From an uncultured Treponema sp. (GTDB lineage Bacteria > Spirochaetota > Spirochaetia > Treponematales > Treponemataceae): DNA of 64,000 nucleotides. A program made the position numbers and the translations under genes. The notes below the pieces were generated by a model. The model was not told the DNA's origin and did no database searches. It saw only the letters and a list, made by a program, of their open reading frames with translations. Shown here piece after piece: positions 42,820 through 51,225 of the stretch (within the stretch, counting starts at the first letter, position 1; each line of letters starts with the position of its first letter). The stretch spans positions 1 through 64,000 of the forward strand of contig CAJUBD010000009.1 in NCBI GenBank assembly GCA_910584475.1, written 5' to 3'.

Positions 42820-44675
42820 AGAAATTTCTCGTGCCGTTTTTGTGTTATTCGCTTTTTGCTTCTTTGGTGATTTTTTGTTTTGGTTTTTTTTATCTTCCTG
42901 CGCCGCTCGTTCCGAAGGGGGCGGAACTCGCATACAAAATTTCCAATGGATTCGTTATGTTGAACAGAATCGTTCCGTCGATTTATTTTACAGGATTTTT
43001 GTTGGGTTGCGCGCTGTCATTCGGAAACATCGCCTCAAGGCCAAGGGAAAATCTTCGCACGGAAATTTATTCTCTGTTTAAGAAAGTGATTATTCTCGCC
43101 ATCATAGTTACGCTTGTGATTTCATTGTGCTCGCTCGTCTTTTTGCCTTACGAGCGCTTGAAACAACAAGGCATGAGAAATCTTCCGGTCGCCTTGAACG
43201 AATATGTTAAATTGGCAAGACGCTATCTCGATGCAGGGCATCCGGAGCAAGCGGAAAAATATATACAGCGCGCAAAAGAACTTGATCCTGGCAACGAAGA
43301 AATCGAAATGCTCGCGAGAAGAACAGAATTTAAAATCAAGGAAAATGAAAGCGTGCGTTCTCAGGAAAAAGCCATCAGTTATGTGCAGGCGGATTTCAAC
43401 GCGCAGAAAAGACTTCCTGTTCTCTTCAATGAAAGCAAGATGAGCGTGACCGACATGATTGAAATGGCGCGCTCATGTTTCGCCGACAGGAATTTTTTCG
43501 ACGCGCATTATTTTGCGGAAAACGCCGTTCGCCTTTGCAAAGAGGATGACGAAAATTATGAGGCGGCTAAGACTCTGGCAGACGAATCTTGGCGGGAATT
43601 GCAGTCGGCGCAGATGGAATTGAGCACTGACGGAAATATGTTTTTTAGGAAGAAGCTCGACGGCTACCGTTCGCTCATGTCGGGCGATGTGGTAGGAGCC
43701 TATTATATTTTCCATGGGCTTTCTCAAGAAGACGCTCGCAAAGAACGAGATCCCGATGTCGTGCGTTATCTTGAGCTTTCGGAAAAAATGCTTCTCGATA
43801 CATATTTTTTCATTGATGAAACCGATGATTTGATTGCATTTGAATCTGCCAAAAATATTTATTTTACTGTCCAGCAGGGACACGGAAATTATGACATTGT
43901 TTTGATCCGAGCCATAACGGATGTGGCGGGTACGGATTCGCTTGTTCGATATTTGCGCGATTTGAGAATTTATTCTTTCGATTCCAGCGGAAAACTTTTG
44001 CGTTTGATTCAGACTCCTTATGCGAAAATGTGCGCTGTCCAAACATCGAATTTGGATGAGGCATCGCGGCAAAATGTTTCTTCGGTTGTTCCTTCTGCAA
44101 AAATAGTTCCGCAAATAATGCTTTGCTCTTTGGGACGCGCTTCCGACAAGGAGAAAAATCTTCCGCGATATTATTTTCCAGACGATATTAGAAAAAGCAT
44201 TTCAAGCGACAAGCACAGGCCTGAAAAAATTTATTGGCCGATGCCATACAGCGCTTTTTCTGCCATCGTAAATTCCTTTTTCGAATCGTATTGGATAAAT
44301 CCATTCGGAGAAAACGGATTTGTGAGCGACGCTGCCGACTATGGATTTTCGGAGGAAGTTTTCTCGTTTAAAATATTGAATGAAATTTTTTATCCTTTTA
44401 TGATTCTAGTATTTTTGGTGTTCATCGCCATCATCGCTTGGAACTACAAGCTGCCATCCGGCGCAATTTTCAAATTCAAATGGATTTTCATTCTGCCGAT
44501 GCTGAACGTGGTTTTCTATTTTGTTTGCCGCGCGGTGGAATATTTTATGCATGTCATCAATTTCATTTTTATAGTGATGGCAGGAGCGCGTATTTCGTTT
44601 TTCGCAGGATTGTTTTTTTATATAGTTCTTCTTGGCGTCATAATCACAATTTTTTTGACACGCAGAGCGGAATGA
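42816..44675 (+). CDS. Membrane protein with TPR-like periplasmic/cytoplasmic domain (619 aa)
   Basis: Three N-terminal membrane helices (about 5-28, 50-70 and 88-112) precede a helical domain with a TPR (ALNEYVKLARRYLDAGHPEQAEKYIQRAKELDPGNEEI, about 130-170), more helical repeats to ~300, a mixed domain, and three C-terminal helices (about 525-545, 555-575 and 590-612). The start overlaps the previous stop. Similar large TPR membrane proteins are common in treponemes with no known role. A structural or transport-linked function is possible. Confidence 0.8.
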   Translation: MKKFLVPFLCYSLFASLVIFCFGFFYLPAPLVPKGAELAYKISNGFVMLNRIVPSIYFTGFLLGCALSFGNIASRPRENLRTEIYSLFKKVIILAIIVTLVISLCSLVFLPYERLKQQGMRNLPVALNEYVKLARRYLDAGHPEQAEKYIQRAKELDPGNEEIEMLARRTEFKIKENESVRSQEKAISYVQADFNAQKRLPVLFNESKMSVTDMIEMARSCFADRNFFDAHYFAENAVRLCKEDDENYEAAKTLADESWRELQSAQMELSTDGNMFFRKKLDGYRSLMSGDVVGAYYIFHGLSQEDARKERDPDVVRYLELSEKMLLDTYFFIDETDDLIAFESAKNIYFTVQQGHGNYDIVLIRAITDVAGTDSLVRYLRDLRIYSFDSSGKLLRLIQTPYAKMCAVQTSNLDEASRQNVSSVVPSAKIVPQIMLCSLGRASDKEKNLPRYYFPDDIRKSISSDKHRPEKIYWPMPYSAFSAIVNSFFESYWINPFGENGFVSDAADYGFSEEVFSFKILNEIFYPFMILVFLVFIAIIAWNYKLPSGAIFKFKWIFILPMLNVVFYFVCRAVEYFMHVINFIFIVMAGARISFFAGLFFYIVLLGVIITIFLTRRAE

Positions 44676-44722
44676 TTTTTTGCGGCTCGCGGAAAGTTCT
44701 CGCATAACGGCGGCAAGCTTTC

Positions 44723-44751
44723 TTGCCAAAATTGAAAAAGTATACTATACT
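44723..44751 (+). promoter_or_regulatory. Promoter of the OMP-lipoprotein pair
   Basis: TTGCCA, 17-base spacer, TATACT; the ATG at 44761 is 10 bases downstream, so the leader is about 3 bases long with no ribosome site. Confidence 0.6.
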
Positions 44752-44760
44752 GAAAGCGAT

Positions 44761-45420
44761 ATGAATATTCGGCATTCCGTGCTTTTCATGGCAATCGCTG
44801 TATTTTTAATGAAAACGCATATAGCATGGAGTGAACCCATCGCGCAGAAATTCAAGGACTCGCTTTCTTATTATGCCTTTGGAACGGAAGCATATATTTC
44901 GTTTGCAACAGGTGAGCTTTCCGATTTCTATGGATTTTCGGGTGGGGCGGAAGTCAGTGTTGAGCGGAATTTCTTACACCAAATTACATCACATTTTACG
45001 CTTGGAACATCATTCCGGCTGTTCGCCGAGACTGCGTTTAAAAAGCGAATCGAAATCAGCACACTTTATGCGCTTGGATTTTTTAAAGGAATTTATATTC
45101 TTCTGCCTGTTTTCCCTGAAAAAATTGAAGGGCTTGCCATTTCGTTTGATGCTGGAGCGGGCTTTACATTTACAAATGTAGCGGCGGAAAATGTCTATGA
45201 GGAAAAAATAGACCGCTATTACGCAGACTTTTCTTTTCGCCTTTCGCCTGGAGTCAGAAAGACAGTGTACGAACATGGCACGGGAATGCTTTGGCTCACG
45301 CTTGCTGTTCCAATTACTGTTCGAATTGAAGGGAGTGGCGCGAAATGTACGGCGGGACTTTCAGTGGGGATTCTTTCGGATTTTTCAAAATGGAAAATAG
45401 CGGGGGGGGGTACAAAATGA
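44761..45420 (+). CDS. Exported beta-rich (outer-membrane-like) protein (219 aa)
   Basis: A signal peptide (RHSVLFMAIAVFLMKTHIAWSEP) is cleaved near residue 23. The rest alternates short amphipathic strands (YISFATGELSDFYGFSGGAEVSV, TLGTSFRLFAETAF, ISFDAGAGFTFTNV, YADFSFRLSPGVRK, WLTLAVPITVRIEG), as in a small outer-membrane barrel. The last codons (GCG GGG GGG GGT ACA AAA TGA) are written by a run of nine G (45402-45410), and the stop overlaps the next gene's start. One more G would fuse this frame to the lipoprotein frame. Confidence 0.8.
   Translation: MNIRHSVLFMAIAVFLMKTHIAWSEPIAQKFKDSLSYYAFGTEAYISFATGELSDFYGFSGGAEVSVERNFLHQITSHFTLGTSFRLFAETAFKKRIEISTLYALGFFKGIYILLPVFPEKIEGLAISFDAGAGFTFTNVAAENVYEEKIDRYYADFSFRLSPGVRKTVYEHGTGMLWLTLAVPITVRIEGSGAKCTAGLSVGILSDFSKWKIAGGGTK
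45402..45410 (+). repeat. Homopolymeric G tract (9 G) between OMP and lipoprotein genes
   Basis: Nine G lie at the 3' end of the upstream gene and seven bases before the next ATG (45417), where a ribosome site should be. Length change would alter the upstream C-terminus, fuse the two frames, or change initiation spacing. Confidence 0.85.
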
Positions 45421-46235
45421 GATTTATTTTTCTTTTTTCGCTTCCGCTCGTTCTTTTCTCTTGCTCCGACATGATGGGCGACCTTGCAGACTCAATTGGG
45501 ACAAAGACACATACTGTTGTTTCTGAATCCTGCAAAAGATTTTCCGCCGACAGCACGAACGGTGTTCCCCGTCCATTTTTTATCAACCAGTATGAAACGA
45601 CATATGAATTGTGGTGGAATGTGAAGGAGTACGCGTTGAAAAACGGATATGCGTTCAAAAATCCGGGAACAGAGGGCAGCGGCAAAAACGCTTCTGCGCC
45701 ATCGCTCAGAAAGTATATGCCGGTAACCTGTGTGAGTTTTTATGATAGTGCGGTGTGGTGCAATGCGTTTAGCCGTATGCGCTCTTTTTCTCCAGTTTAT
45801 TTTTCAGACGCGGAATGTACAAAAGAATACACAAATGCCGAATTGGGCGGAACGGTGTACGCAAGCCTGTGTGCGGACGGATTTAGAATTCCGACAGAAA
45901 GCGAATGGATTTATGCGTTCCGTGGAGGAAATCCTCGGGATGTCTCGTGGAATTTCCGCTACTCAGGAAGCGATGACGCACAAGAAGTTGCTGTCTTTTC
46001 TGCCAGTTCAACGGCTCCTGCGGGTACAAGACAGGCGAACTCGGCGGGGTTGTTTGATATGAGCGGAAATGTCTGGGAATTCGTGTCGGATGCAAGCGGC
46101 GCATTTTCCAGCGCAAAGGGCGGAAGTTTTGGCGGAGATGAAAAATCGCTCGCTTGGAATTATATGAAATTCGGTCTTGCGCAGGATGCCACATGGAGTT
46201 TTGTCGGTTTTCGTTTTGCCCGTAATGCAGAATGA
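45417..46235 (+). CDS. SUMF1/formylglycine-enzyme-like lipoprotein (272 aa)
   Basis: The signal peptide has lipobox LVLFSCSD (Cys at about 16). The body follows the FGE-sulfatase-modifying fold: PVTCVSFYDSAVWCNAFSR, FRIPTESEWIYAFRGG, GLFDMSGNVWEFVSD, AKGGSFGGD and VGFRFAR. Spirochete lipoproteins with this fold are common and usually lack the catalytic Cys pair; I do not see it here, so true formylglycine synthesis is unlikely. ATG 45417 overlaps the upstream stop; the only possible ribosome site is the 9-G tract, so expression may depend on its length. Confidence 0.82.
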   Translation: MRFIFLFSLPLVLFSCSDMMGDLADSIGTKTHTVVSESCKRFSADSTNGVPRPFFINQYETTYELWWNVKEYALKNGYAFKNPGTEGSGKNASAPSLRKYMPVTCVSFYDSAVWCNAFSRMRSFSPVYFSDAECTKEYTNAELGGTVYASLCADGFRIPTESEWIYAFRGGNPRDVSWNFRYSGSDDAQEVAVFSASSTAPAGTRQANSAGLFDMSGNVWEFVSDASGAFSSAKGGSFGGDEKSLAWNYMKFGLAQDATWSFVGFRFARNAE

Positions 46236-46404
46236 GCGGCTTTCCGCGCCAGCCACTGACAAGAGCGAGAACAAGGCGACCGAACCGCTTCACAAAATTG
46301 TTGATTCACCTAAAAAATGCTCGCGATGACGACAGGGCATTGCTGTGTTGCTCGCTCAAAACAACTATTTTGATTGCCATAACAACAATAATTTCGTCTT
46401 CCTC
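46236..46404. other. Intergenic region upstream of ilvC
   Basis: No gene. GC-rich first part with imperfect repeats (GCTCGCGATGAC and TGCTCGCTCAAA), then an AT-rich part that leads into the ilvC promoter. No clear terminator for the lipoprotein gene. Confidence 0.4.
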
Positions 46405-46433
46405 TTTACTCAATTCCATTTTTTCTATATAAT
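46405..46433 (+). promoter_or_regulatory. Promoter of ilvC
   Basis: TTTACT, 17-base spacer, TATAAT, about 33 bases before the ATG, with AGGAG as ribosome site. Confidence 0.6.
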
Positions 46434-46465
46434 AAAAATTCAAATCAAACTACAGGAGATTTCAA

Positions 46466-47941
46466 ATGGGAGAAAATTATTTTAACAAAATACCGTGGCG
46501 TGAGGCTCGGATGCAGCTCGGGCATTGCCGCTCTATGTCGAAAGAGGAATTCGCCGACGGCGTAAACGCGCTCAAGGGAAAGAAAATCGTAATCGTCGGA
46601 TGCGGAGCGCAGGGCTTGAACCAGGGAATGTGCTTGCGCGACAGCGGGCTTGACGTTTCCTACGCGCTTCGCGAAAGCGCGATTTCGGAAAAGCGGCAGA
46701 GTTGGAAGAACGCGACCGAGAACGGATTCAAAGTGGGCACTTATGACGAGCTGATTCCCACGGCGGATTTGGTTGGAAACTTGACTCCAGACAAGCAGCA
46801 CACGTCCGTAATCACAGAAGTGATGAAGCGGATGAAAAAGGGCAGCGCGCTTTGGTACAGCCACGGATTCAACATTGTGGAAGAAGGAATGCAAATTCGC
46901 CCGGACATCACTGTCGTAATGTGCGCGCCGAAAGGTCCGGGCACTGAAGTTTGGCACGAATTCCAGCGCGGCTTCGGCGTTCCCGACCTCATCGCAGTTC
47001 ATCCTGAAAACGATCCCGAAGGAAAAGGCTGGGCTTACGCGAAGGCTCTCGCCGTGGGCATGGGCGGAAGCAAAGCCGGCGTTTTGGAATCGTCGTTCGT
47101 GGCGGAAGTGAAAAGCGATTTGATGGGCGAGCAGACAATTCTCTGCGGAATGCTCCAGACGGGAACGATTTTGTGTTTCCAAAAAATGGTGGACGAAGGA
47201 ATTGCGCCCGAATATGCGACGAAATTTTTGATGCACGGCTGGAACGTGGTTTCCGAAGCGTTGAAATGGGGCGGCATCACGAACATGATGGACAGGCTTT
47301 CCAATCCCGCGAAAATACGCGCGAATGCGCTTTCCAAGCAAATCAAAAAAATCTGCGCCCCGCTTTATCAAAAGCACATGGACGACATCATCAGCGGAAA
47401 ATTTTCTTCCACGATGATGAAAGACTGGGCGGCGAAAGATCACGACCTTTTGACTTGGCGCGAAGAAACAGGCAAACTCGCATTTGAAACGACCGATGAA
47501 TCCAAAGAAGAAATTTCCGAACAGGAATATTTTGACAAAGGAATTTTACTTGTGGCGATGGTAAAGGCAGGATGCGAATTGGCGTTCGAGACGATGGTAG
47601 ATGCCGGAATCAAAGAAGAGAGCGCGTACTACGAATCGCTTCACGAAGTTCCGCTCATCGCGAACCTCATCGACCGCCGCCGTCTCTATGAAATGAACAA
47701 AGTCATTTCCGATACCGCAGAATACGGCTGCTACCTTTTCGCCAATGCCGCCGTTCCGCTTCTCAAAGATTTTATGGCGGGCGTTTCCACGGACGTAATC
47801 GGAAAAGGACTTTCGCTCAAGGATTGCGCCGTGAACAACACGGAACTCGTTAACGTCAACGCCGAAATCCGAAACCATCCAATTGAAGTGGTAGGTTCTA
47901 GGTTACGAGCATACATGACAGCGATGAAACCAATATTGTAG
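46466..47941 (+). CDS. ilvC: Ketol-acid reductoisomerase, class II (long form)
   Basis: 491 aa, the length of the E. coli-type enzyme. The NADPH fold is KKIVIVGCGAQGLNQGMCLRDSGLD (about 38-62) and the catalytic domains carry CAPKGPGTEV, HPENDPEGKG, SDLMGEQTILCG and a duplicated knotted C-terminal domain (KAGCELAFETMVDAGIKEESAYYESLHEVPLIAN). It makes dihydroxy-isovalerate and dihydroxy-methylvalerate in valine/isoleucine synthesis. The last 15 codons use codons unlike the rest, and a near-copy of the C-terminus lies after the stop (48008-48033), so the 3' end seems to have been rewritten. Confidence 0.95.
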   Translation: MGENYFNKIPWREARMQLGHCRSMSKEEFADGVNALKGKKIVIVGCGAQGLNQGMCLRDSGLDVSYALRESAISEKRQSWKNATENGFKVGTYDELIPTADLVGNLTPDKQHTSVITEVMKRMKKGSALWYSHGFNIVEEGMQIRPDITVVMCAPKGPGTEVWHEFQRGFGVPDLIAVHPENDPEGKGWAYAKALAVGMGGSKAGVLESSFVAEVKSDLMGEQTILCGMLQTGTILCFQKMVDEGIAPEYATKFLMHGWNVVSEALKWGGITNMMDRLSNPAKIRANALSKQIKKICAPLYQKHMDDIISGKFSSTMMKDWAAKDHDLLTWREETGKLAFETTDESKEEISEQEYFDKGILLVAMVKAGCELAFETMVDAGIKEESAYYESLHEVPLIANLIDRRRLYEMNKVISDTAEYGCYLFANAAVPLLKDFMAGVSTDVIGKGLSLKDCAVNNTELVNVNAEIRNHPIEVVGSRLRAYMTAMKPIL

Positions 47942-47950
47942 AATGCAATG

Positions 47951-48107
47951 TACTGAGTTTCGGCTCTGCCGAAACTCAGTACAAGCAAGCCGCAAGGCTT
48001 GCGACTATGACCGCGATGAAGCCAGTGCTTTAAACGGAAGTAGTGTACGAGAAATGCGCGAGCATTTCTCGTTAAGCAAAATCGCTTTGCGATTTTGCGA
48101 CTTTTTC
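47951..48107 (+). repeat. Array of four perfect hairpins after ilvC, with a terminator-like last one
   Basis: Successive stems: TGTACTGAGTTTCGGC with 3-base loop TCT (16 bp), GCAAGCC with loop GCAA, GAGAAATGC with loop GCGA, and GCAAAATCGC with loop TTT, followed by GACTTTTTCC. Between the second and third lies ATGACCGCGATGAAGCCAGT, a near-copy of the ilvC 3' end. Confidence 0.75.
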
Positions 48108-48911
48108 CTATTCTTGTTTGAAAGGCATAAAGAATGATTTTAAAGGCCGGGGGCCGAGCATATTTCTGTCGTTTTCCAAGAGCGCGTCCCACGGAATGTT
48201 TTTTCGGGAATTCGCGCTTTTGTATTGCGGATTCGCGTCGAGCCAATCGTATTTGTAAAGCCGCAAGCGAAGCGCGTTCACCTGCGCAAGCACGATTCCC
48301 GCGCTGCCTGGAAGAACCGTAAAAATCACGAAAGAAAGTGCCGCCAAAAACAAATTATAGAAAAACATAAAAATCGAAAACGCCGTGTTGTCGAAAAAAA
48401 TGATAAAACATTTTTTGAGGCATTTAAAAAAATTGTCGTGAAGCAGCGCGCGCAAAGGCACGAACCATTGCAACGAAAGAAAAAAAACGATTTCAAACGA
48501 AAGCAAAAGCAACGCGAGCGCGTTTCCCAAAATTCCGCCCATCGAATTGTAGACTGGAATTCCGATTGCGCCGATTACGACAAGCGCGCCCATCAACGCG
48601 CCGTAGCGCAGCGCGTCTGGCAAAACTTTTGGAATCTGCCTAAAATATGAGCCGATGCTCGGCATGGAAAAGTCCGCGATTTCCGCCGCGTTTTCCGAAA
48701 ATGCCATCACCAAGACCATCACAAGCGCGAGCAAAATTATGAACGCGGCGCAAGTCAAAATCAGCGCGAAACTTGATTCCAGCGATAAAAGAGTGCTCAA
48801 GGTGAAAAACGCCAGCGCGGAAAAAAGCGAGACGACGATGTTCGGGACAAGCAAATACAAAATGTTGTCCCAACCATCACAAAAATTTTTTTTCAAAAAA
48901 AATCCAATCAT
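48108..48911 (-). CDS. Polytopic membrane protein (267 aa)
   Basis: Hydrophobic segments near 20-45, 48-72, 103-122, 128-155 and 178-205, with a conserved-looking amphipathic region PDALRYGALMGALVVIG. The soluble C-terminus (YKYDWLDANPQYKSANSRKNIPWDALL) is polar. It starts four bases after the lysS stop, so the two are co-transcribed; AAGGA abuts its ATG. Similar uncharacterised membrane proteins occur in treponemes. Function unknown. Confidence 0.75.
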   Translation of the reverse strand: MIGFFLKKNFCDGWDNILYLLVPNIVVSLFSALAFFTLSTLLSLESSFALILTCAAFIILLALVMVLVMAFSENAAEIADFSMPSIGSYFRQIPKVLPDALRYGALMGALVVIGAIGIPVYNSMGGILGNALALLLLSFEIVFFLSLQWFVPLRALLHDNFFKCLKKCFIIFFDNTAFSIFMFFYNLFLAALSFVIFTVLPGSAGIVLAQVNALRLRLYKYDWLDANPQYKSANSRKNIPWDALLENDRNMLGPRPLKSFFMPFKQE

Positions 48912-48914
48912 TCC

Positions 48915-50525
48915 TTAATATTCTCCCAAAAGCGCGAGCAATTTTTCTTTGCCGATTATCCGCAAAAATCCGCCAAGGCGCGGACCTTGGTCTTTCGCGA
49001 TAAGCGCGTCATAAAGCGCGGCGAACAAAGCCTTCGCTTCCAATCCCAATTCCGTGGCGATGTCGTACATTGCCTGCTGACATTCTTTGTCGGTGGAAAA
49101 AGTTTCAAGGCGCGGCACCACTTCGTCGCGGACACGCTGGACGGCTTTCAAAACGTCGCCGCTCAATTCTGCCTTGCTTCCGTCACTTCGAAGCGAAAAG
49201 CAGAATTCTGGCGCACAATCTGGCGCGCTGTGAGTAATCCAAAACCAAGCGCATTCGGTGCGTCGGCGCAATCGCTCTTCTTGCTCGCCCTTTAAATCTG
49301 GAAGCGATTTTAGAACCGCGTCGATGTCGCCTGAATAAGTTTGAAGCAAAGTCGTCAACATTCGGAACGTGATTTGGTACGGCATCGTTTCAGGAATTTT
49401 TCCGTCGATTTGGCTCAAAACATAAATGCGCTTTTCCTTTTCAAATTGCTCGTCATTTTTCGCCTTGTCGACTCCGTAGACAATCCGCTCGGTCTTGTCA
49501 TAATCCTCGTAAACTTTGAGAACATCCATATCGAATGAAATCGCGAATTCCGTATTGGGACGAGTGCCCGCAAAAATATAACGCAAGACTTCCGCCTGAT
49601 AGACGTCGAGAGCATCGGGCAGGGCGATGACCTTTCCTTTGGACGATGACATTTTTCCAGGAACGCCCTTCAAATTGACGAAATCGTAGCGCATCGTGAT
49701 GGGCGCGTCCCATCCGTAAATTCTTTTGCTAACGAGCTTCGCCGTGTCGTAGCTTCCGCCCGGCGAAATGTGGTCTTTGCCGCCCGGCTCGAACACGACC
49801 TTTTCTTCGTTCCATCGCATCGGCCAGTCGATTCGCCAGCCTAATTTTATTCCGCTGAATTTCCGAATGTCGATTTTTTCCTCGCAGCCGCATTCGCATT
49901 TGTACGAAACGCCGTACTTGCCGTCGTAGTCCGTGATTTGCGTGGTGTCGCGATTGCATTTCGCGCAGAAAATCGAAGCAGGCCAATAATCTTCTTCCGC
50001 CTTGATTTTGTGCGCATCGTCGCGATATTCGTTCAAACATTCTTTTATCGTCTCGCGATTTTGAAGAGCAATTTTAATTCCCTCAGCGTAGCGGTTTGCG
50101 CGGTAGCGTTGGGCTTGGTACAAAAATTCAGGATGAATTCCGATTCGCGGAAGTTGAGTTTCGATGTCCACTTCGTGATGACGCGCATAATTTTCATCGC
50201 GACCAGTCGTGTCAGGAACAAGCGTGATTGGAAAGCGCAAATATTTTTCCAGTGTTTCAGGATTCGGCATATTCGCCGGCACTTTTCGGAAAACGTCGTA
50301 GTCGTCCCACGAATAAATGAAGCGCACGTTTTTGCCTTGGTCGGCAAGCGCGCGCGCCACCAAATCCACGGTGATGATTTCGCGGAAATTTCCCAAATGC
50401 ACGGTGCCGCTCGGCGTGATGCCCGAAGCGCAAGTGTACAAATCCAAGTCACCTTTTTCGCGGATGATTTTTTGCGCCATAACGTCGGCCCAATGAGCGG
50501 CGGAATTCTTATTTTCTGTGTTCAT
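48915..50525 (-). CDS. lysS: Class I lysyl-tRNA synthetase
   Basis: 536 aa. The HIGH-type motif ASGITPSGTVHLGN (about 34-47), KMSSSKG (about 280-286) and a Cys cluster for zinc (CAKCN...CECGC, about 187-214) mark the class I enzyme used by spirochetes and archaea instead of class II. The frame is open to 50561, but that region is the promoter; ATG 50525 lies 8 bases after the -10, so the mRNA seems leaderless. It charges tRNA-Lys. The C-terminal helical anticodon domain is complete. Confidence 0.95.
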   Translation of the reverse strand: MNTENKNSAAHWADVMAQKIIREKGDLDLYTCASGITPSGTVHLGNFREIITVDLVARALADQGKNVRFIYSWDDYDVFRKVPANMPNPETLEKYLRFPITLVPDTTGRDENYARHHEVDIETQLPRIGIHPEFLYQAQRYRANRYAEGIKIALQNRETIKECLNEYRDDAHKIKAEEDYWPASIFCAKCNRDTTQITDYDGKYGVSYKCECGCEEKIDIRKFSGIKLGWRIDWPMRWNEEKVVFEPGGKDHISPGGSYDTAKLVSKRIYGWDAPITMRYDFVNLKGVPGKMSSSKGKVIALPDALDVYQAEVLRYIFAGTRPNTEFAISFDMDVLKVYEDYDKTERIVYGVDKAKNDEQFEKEKRIYVLSQIDGKIPETMPYQITFRMLTTLLQTYSGDIDAVLKSLPDLKGEQEERLRRRTECAWFWITHSAPDCAPEFCFSLRSDGSKAELSGDVLKAVQRVRDEVVPRLETFSTDKECQQAMYDIATELGLEAKALFAALYDALIAKDQGPRLGGFLRIIGKEKLLALLGEY

Positions 50526-50532
50526 GATTTTC

Positions 50533-50561
50533 ATTGTAACATAAAGGACGATTTGTTTCAA
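50533..50561 (-). promoter_or_regulatory. Promoter of lysS, probably leaderless
   Basis: TTGAAA, 17-base spacer, TACAAT on the minus strand; the next ATG (50525) is at about +1/+2 and no ribosome site exists. Confidence 0.65.
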
Positions 50562-50726
50562 TAAGGGGAAAGCCCGACAATGACAGGTTTGTGTGCTTCA
50601 GGCTCTGCTACGGCGAGCGACTTTGTTGCTTCGGTCGAAATGACAACTTCCCCGCAACTATTCACCTCAAATCGTTTGACCGCGCAATAACTTTAAAGTA
50701 TAATGTAAAAATAGGAGCGCGGGTCT

Positions 50727-50804
50727 TTGCATGAAATTCATTTTTACAAAGACAAAAAGGCGAAGCGCGAACTTGCGGATTTGAAAGAAAGGGGGCAAAA
50801 ATGA
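50727..50804 (+). pseudogene. Remnant of a HigB-like toxin
   Basis: An open stretch of 25 codons reads LHEIHFYKDKKAKRELADLK and ends in a TGA overlapping the next ATG. HEIHFYKDK resembles the N-terminus of HigB/Gp49-type toxins, and the end resembles a C-terminal helix, so the centre seems deleted. It precedes a broken XRE antitoxin, as in HigBA. The assignment is by appearance only. Confidence 0.4.
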
Positions 50805-51153
50805 ATAAGGAATATTGAGAGGCGATTGCGCAGGCAAAGGCGAATTTGGCAGACTTGAAGGAGCGGGGCGCGGACGCGGTTGTTGACAAAACTTGGGACG
50901 AAATACGTGCGGAGCTTTTCACGCCGGAAGAAATTGCGGCGAGCGATTTGCGCGTTGAACTCATCGGAGAACTCATCAAGGCGCGGGAAGAAAAAGGAAT
51001 TAGCCAAAAAAACTCGAAGAATTGAGCGGAGTGCGCCAGCCCGTCATCGCGCGGATGGAAAAAGGTCGCACAAGCCCGCAGCTTGACACCGTGATGAAAG
51101 TGCTTTTTGCGCTGGGGAAAACGCTGAAAGTCGTTCCGCTTGAAGCAAAATAA
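50801..51153 (+). pseudogene. Broken XRE/HigA-like antitoxin gene
   Basis: MNKEY is followed by an in-frame TGA (50816-50818). The frame then runs on (EAIAQAKANLADLKERG...LRVELIGELIKAREEKGISQK) until a missing A in the poly-A run near 51006-51012 breaks it. One base later the rest of the HTH follows (LEELSGVRQPVIARMEKGR, TSPQLDTVMKVLFALGKTL). The HTH would be complete if both defects were repaired, so this is a recent pseudogene of a type II antitoxin. Confidence 0.7.
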
Positions 51154-51225
51154 GAGTTTCCATCTGAAAAATCCTCGCGATATGAACCACCGCGAGGATT
51201 TTCACTGGTTGTTTTTCTTCTATAT

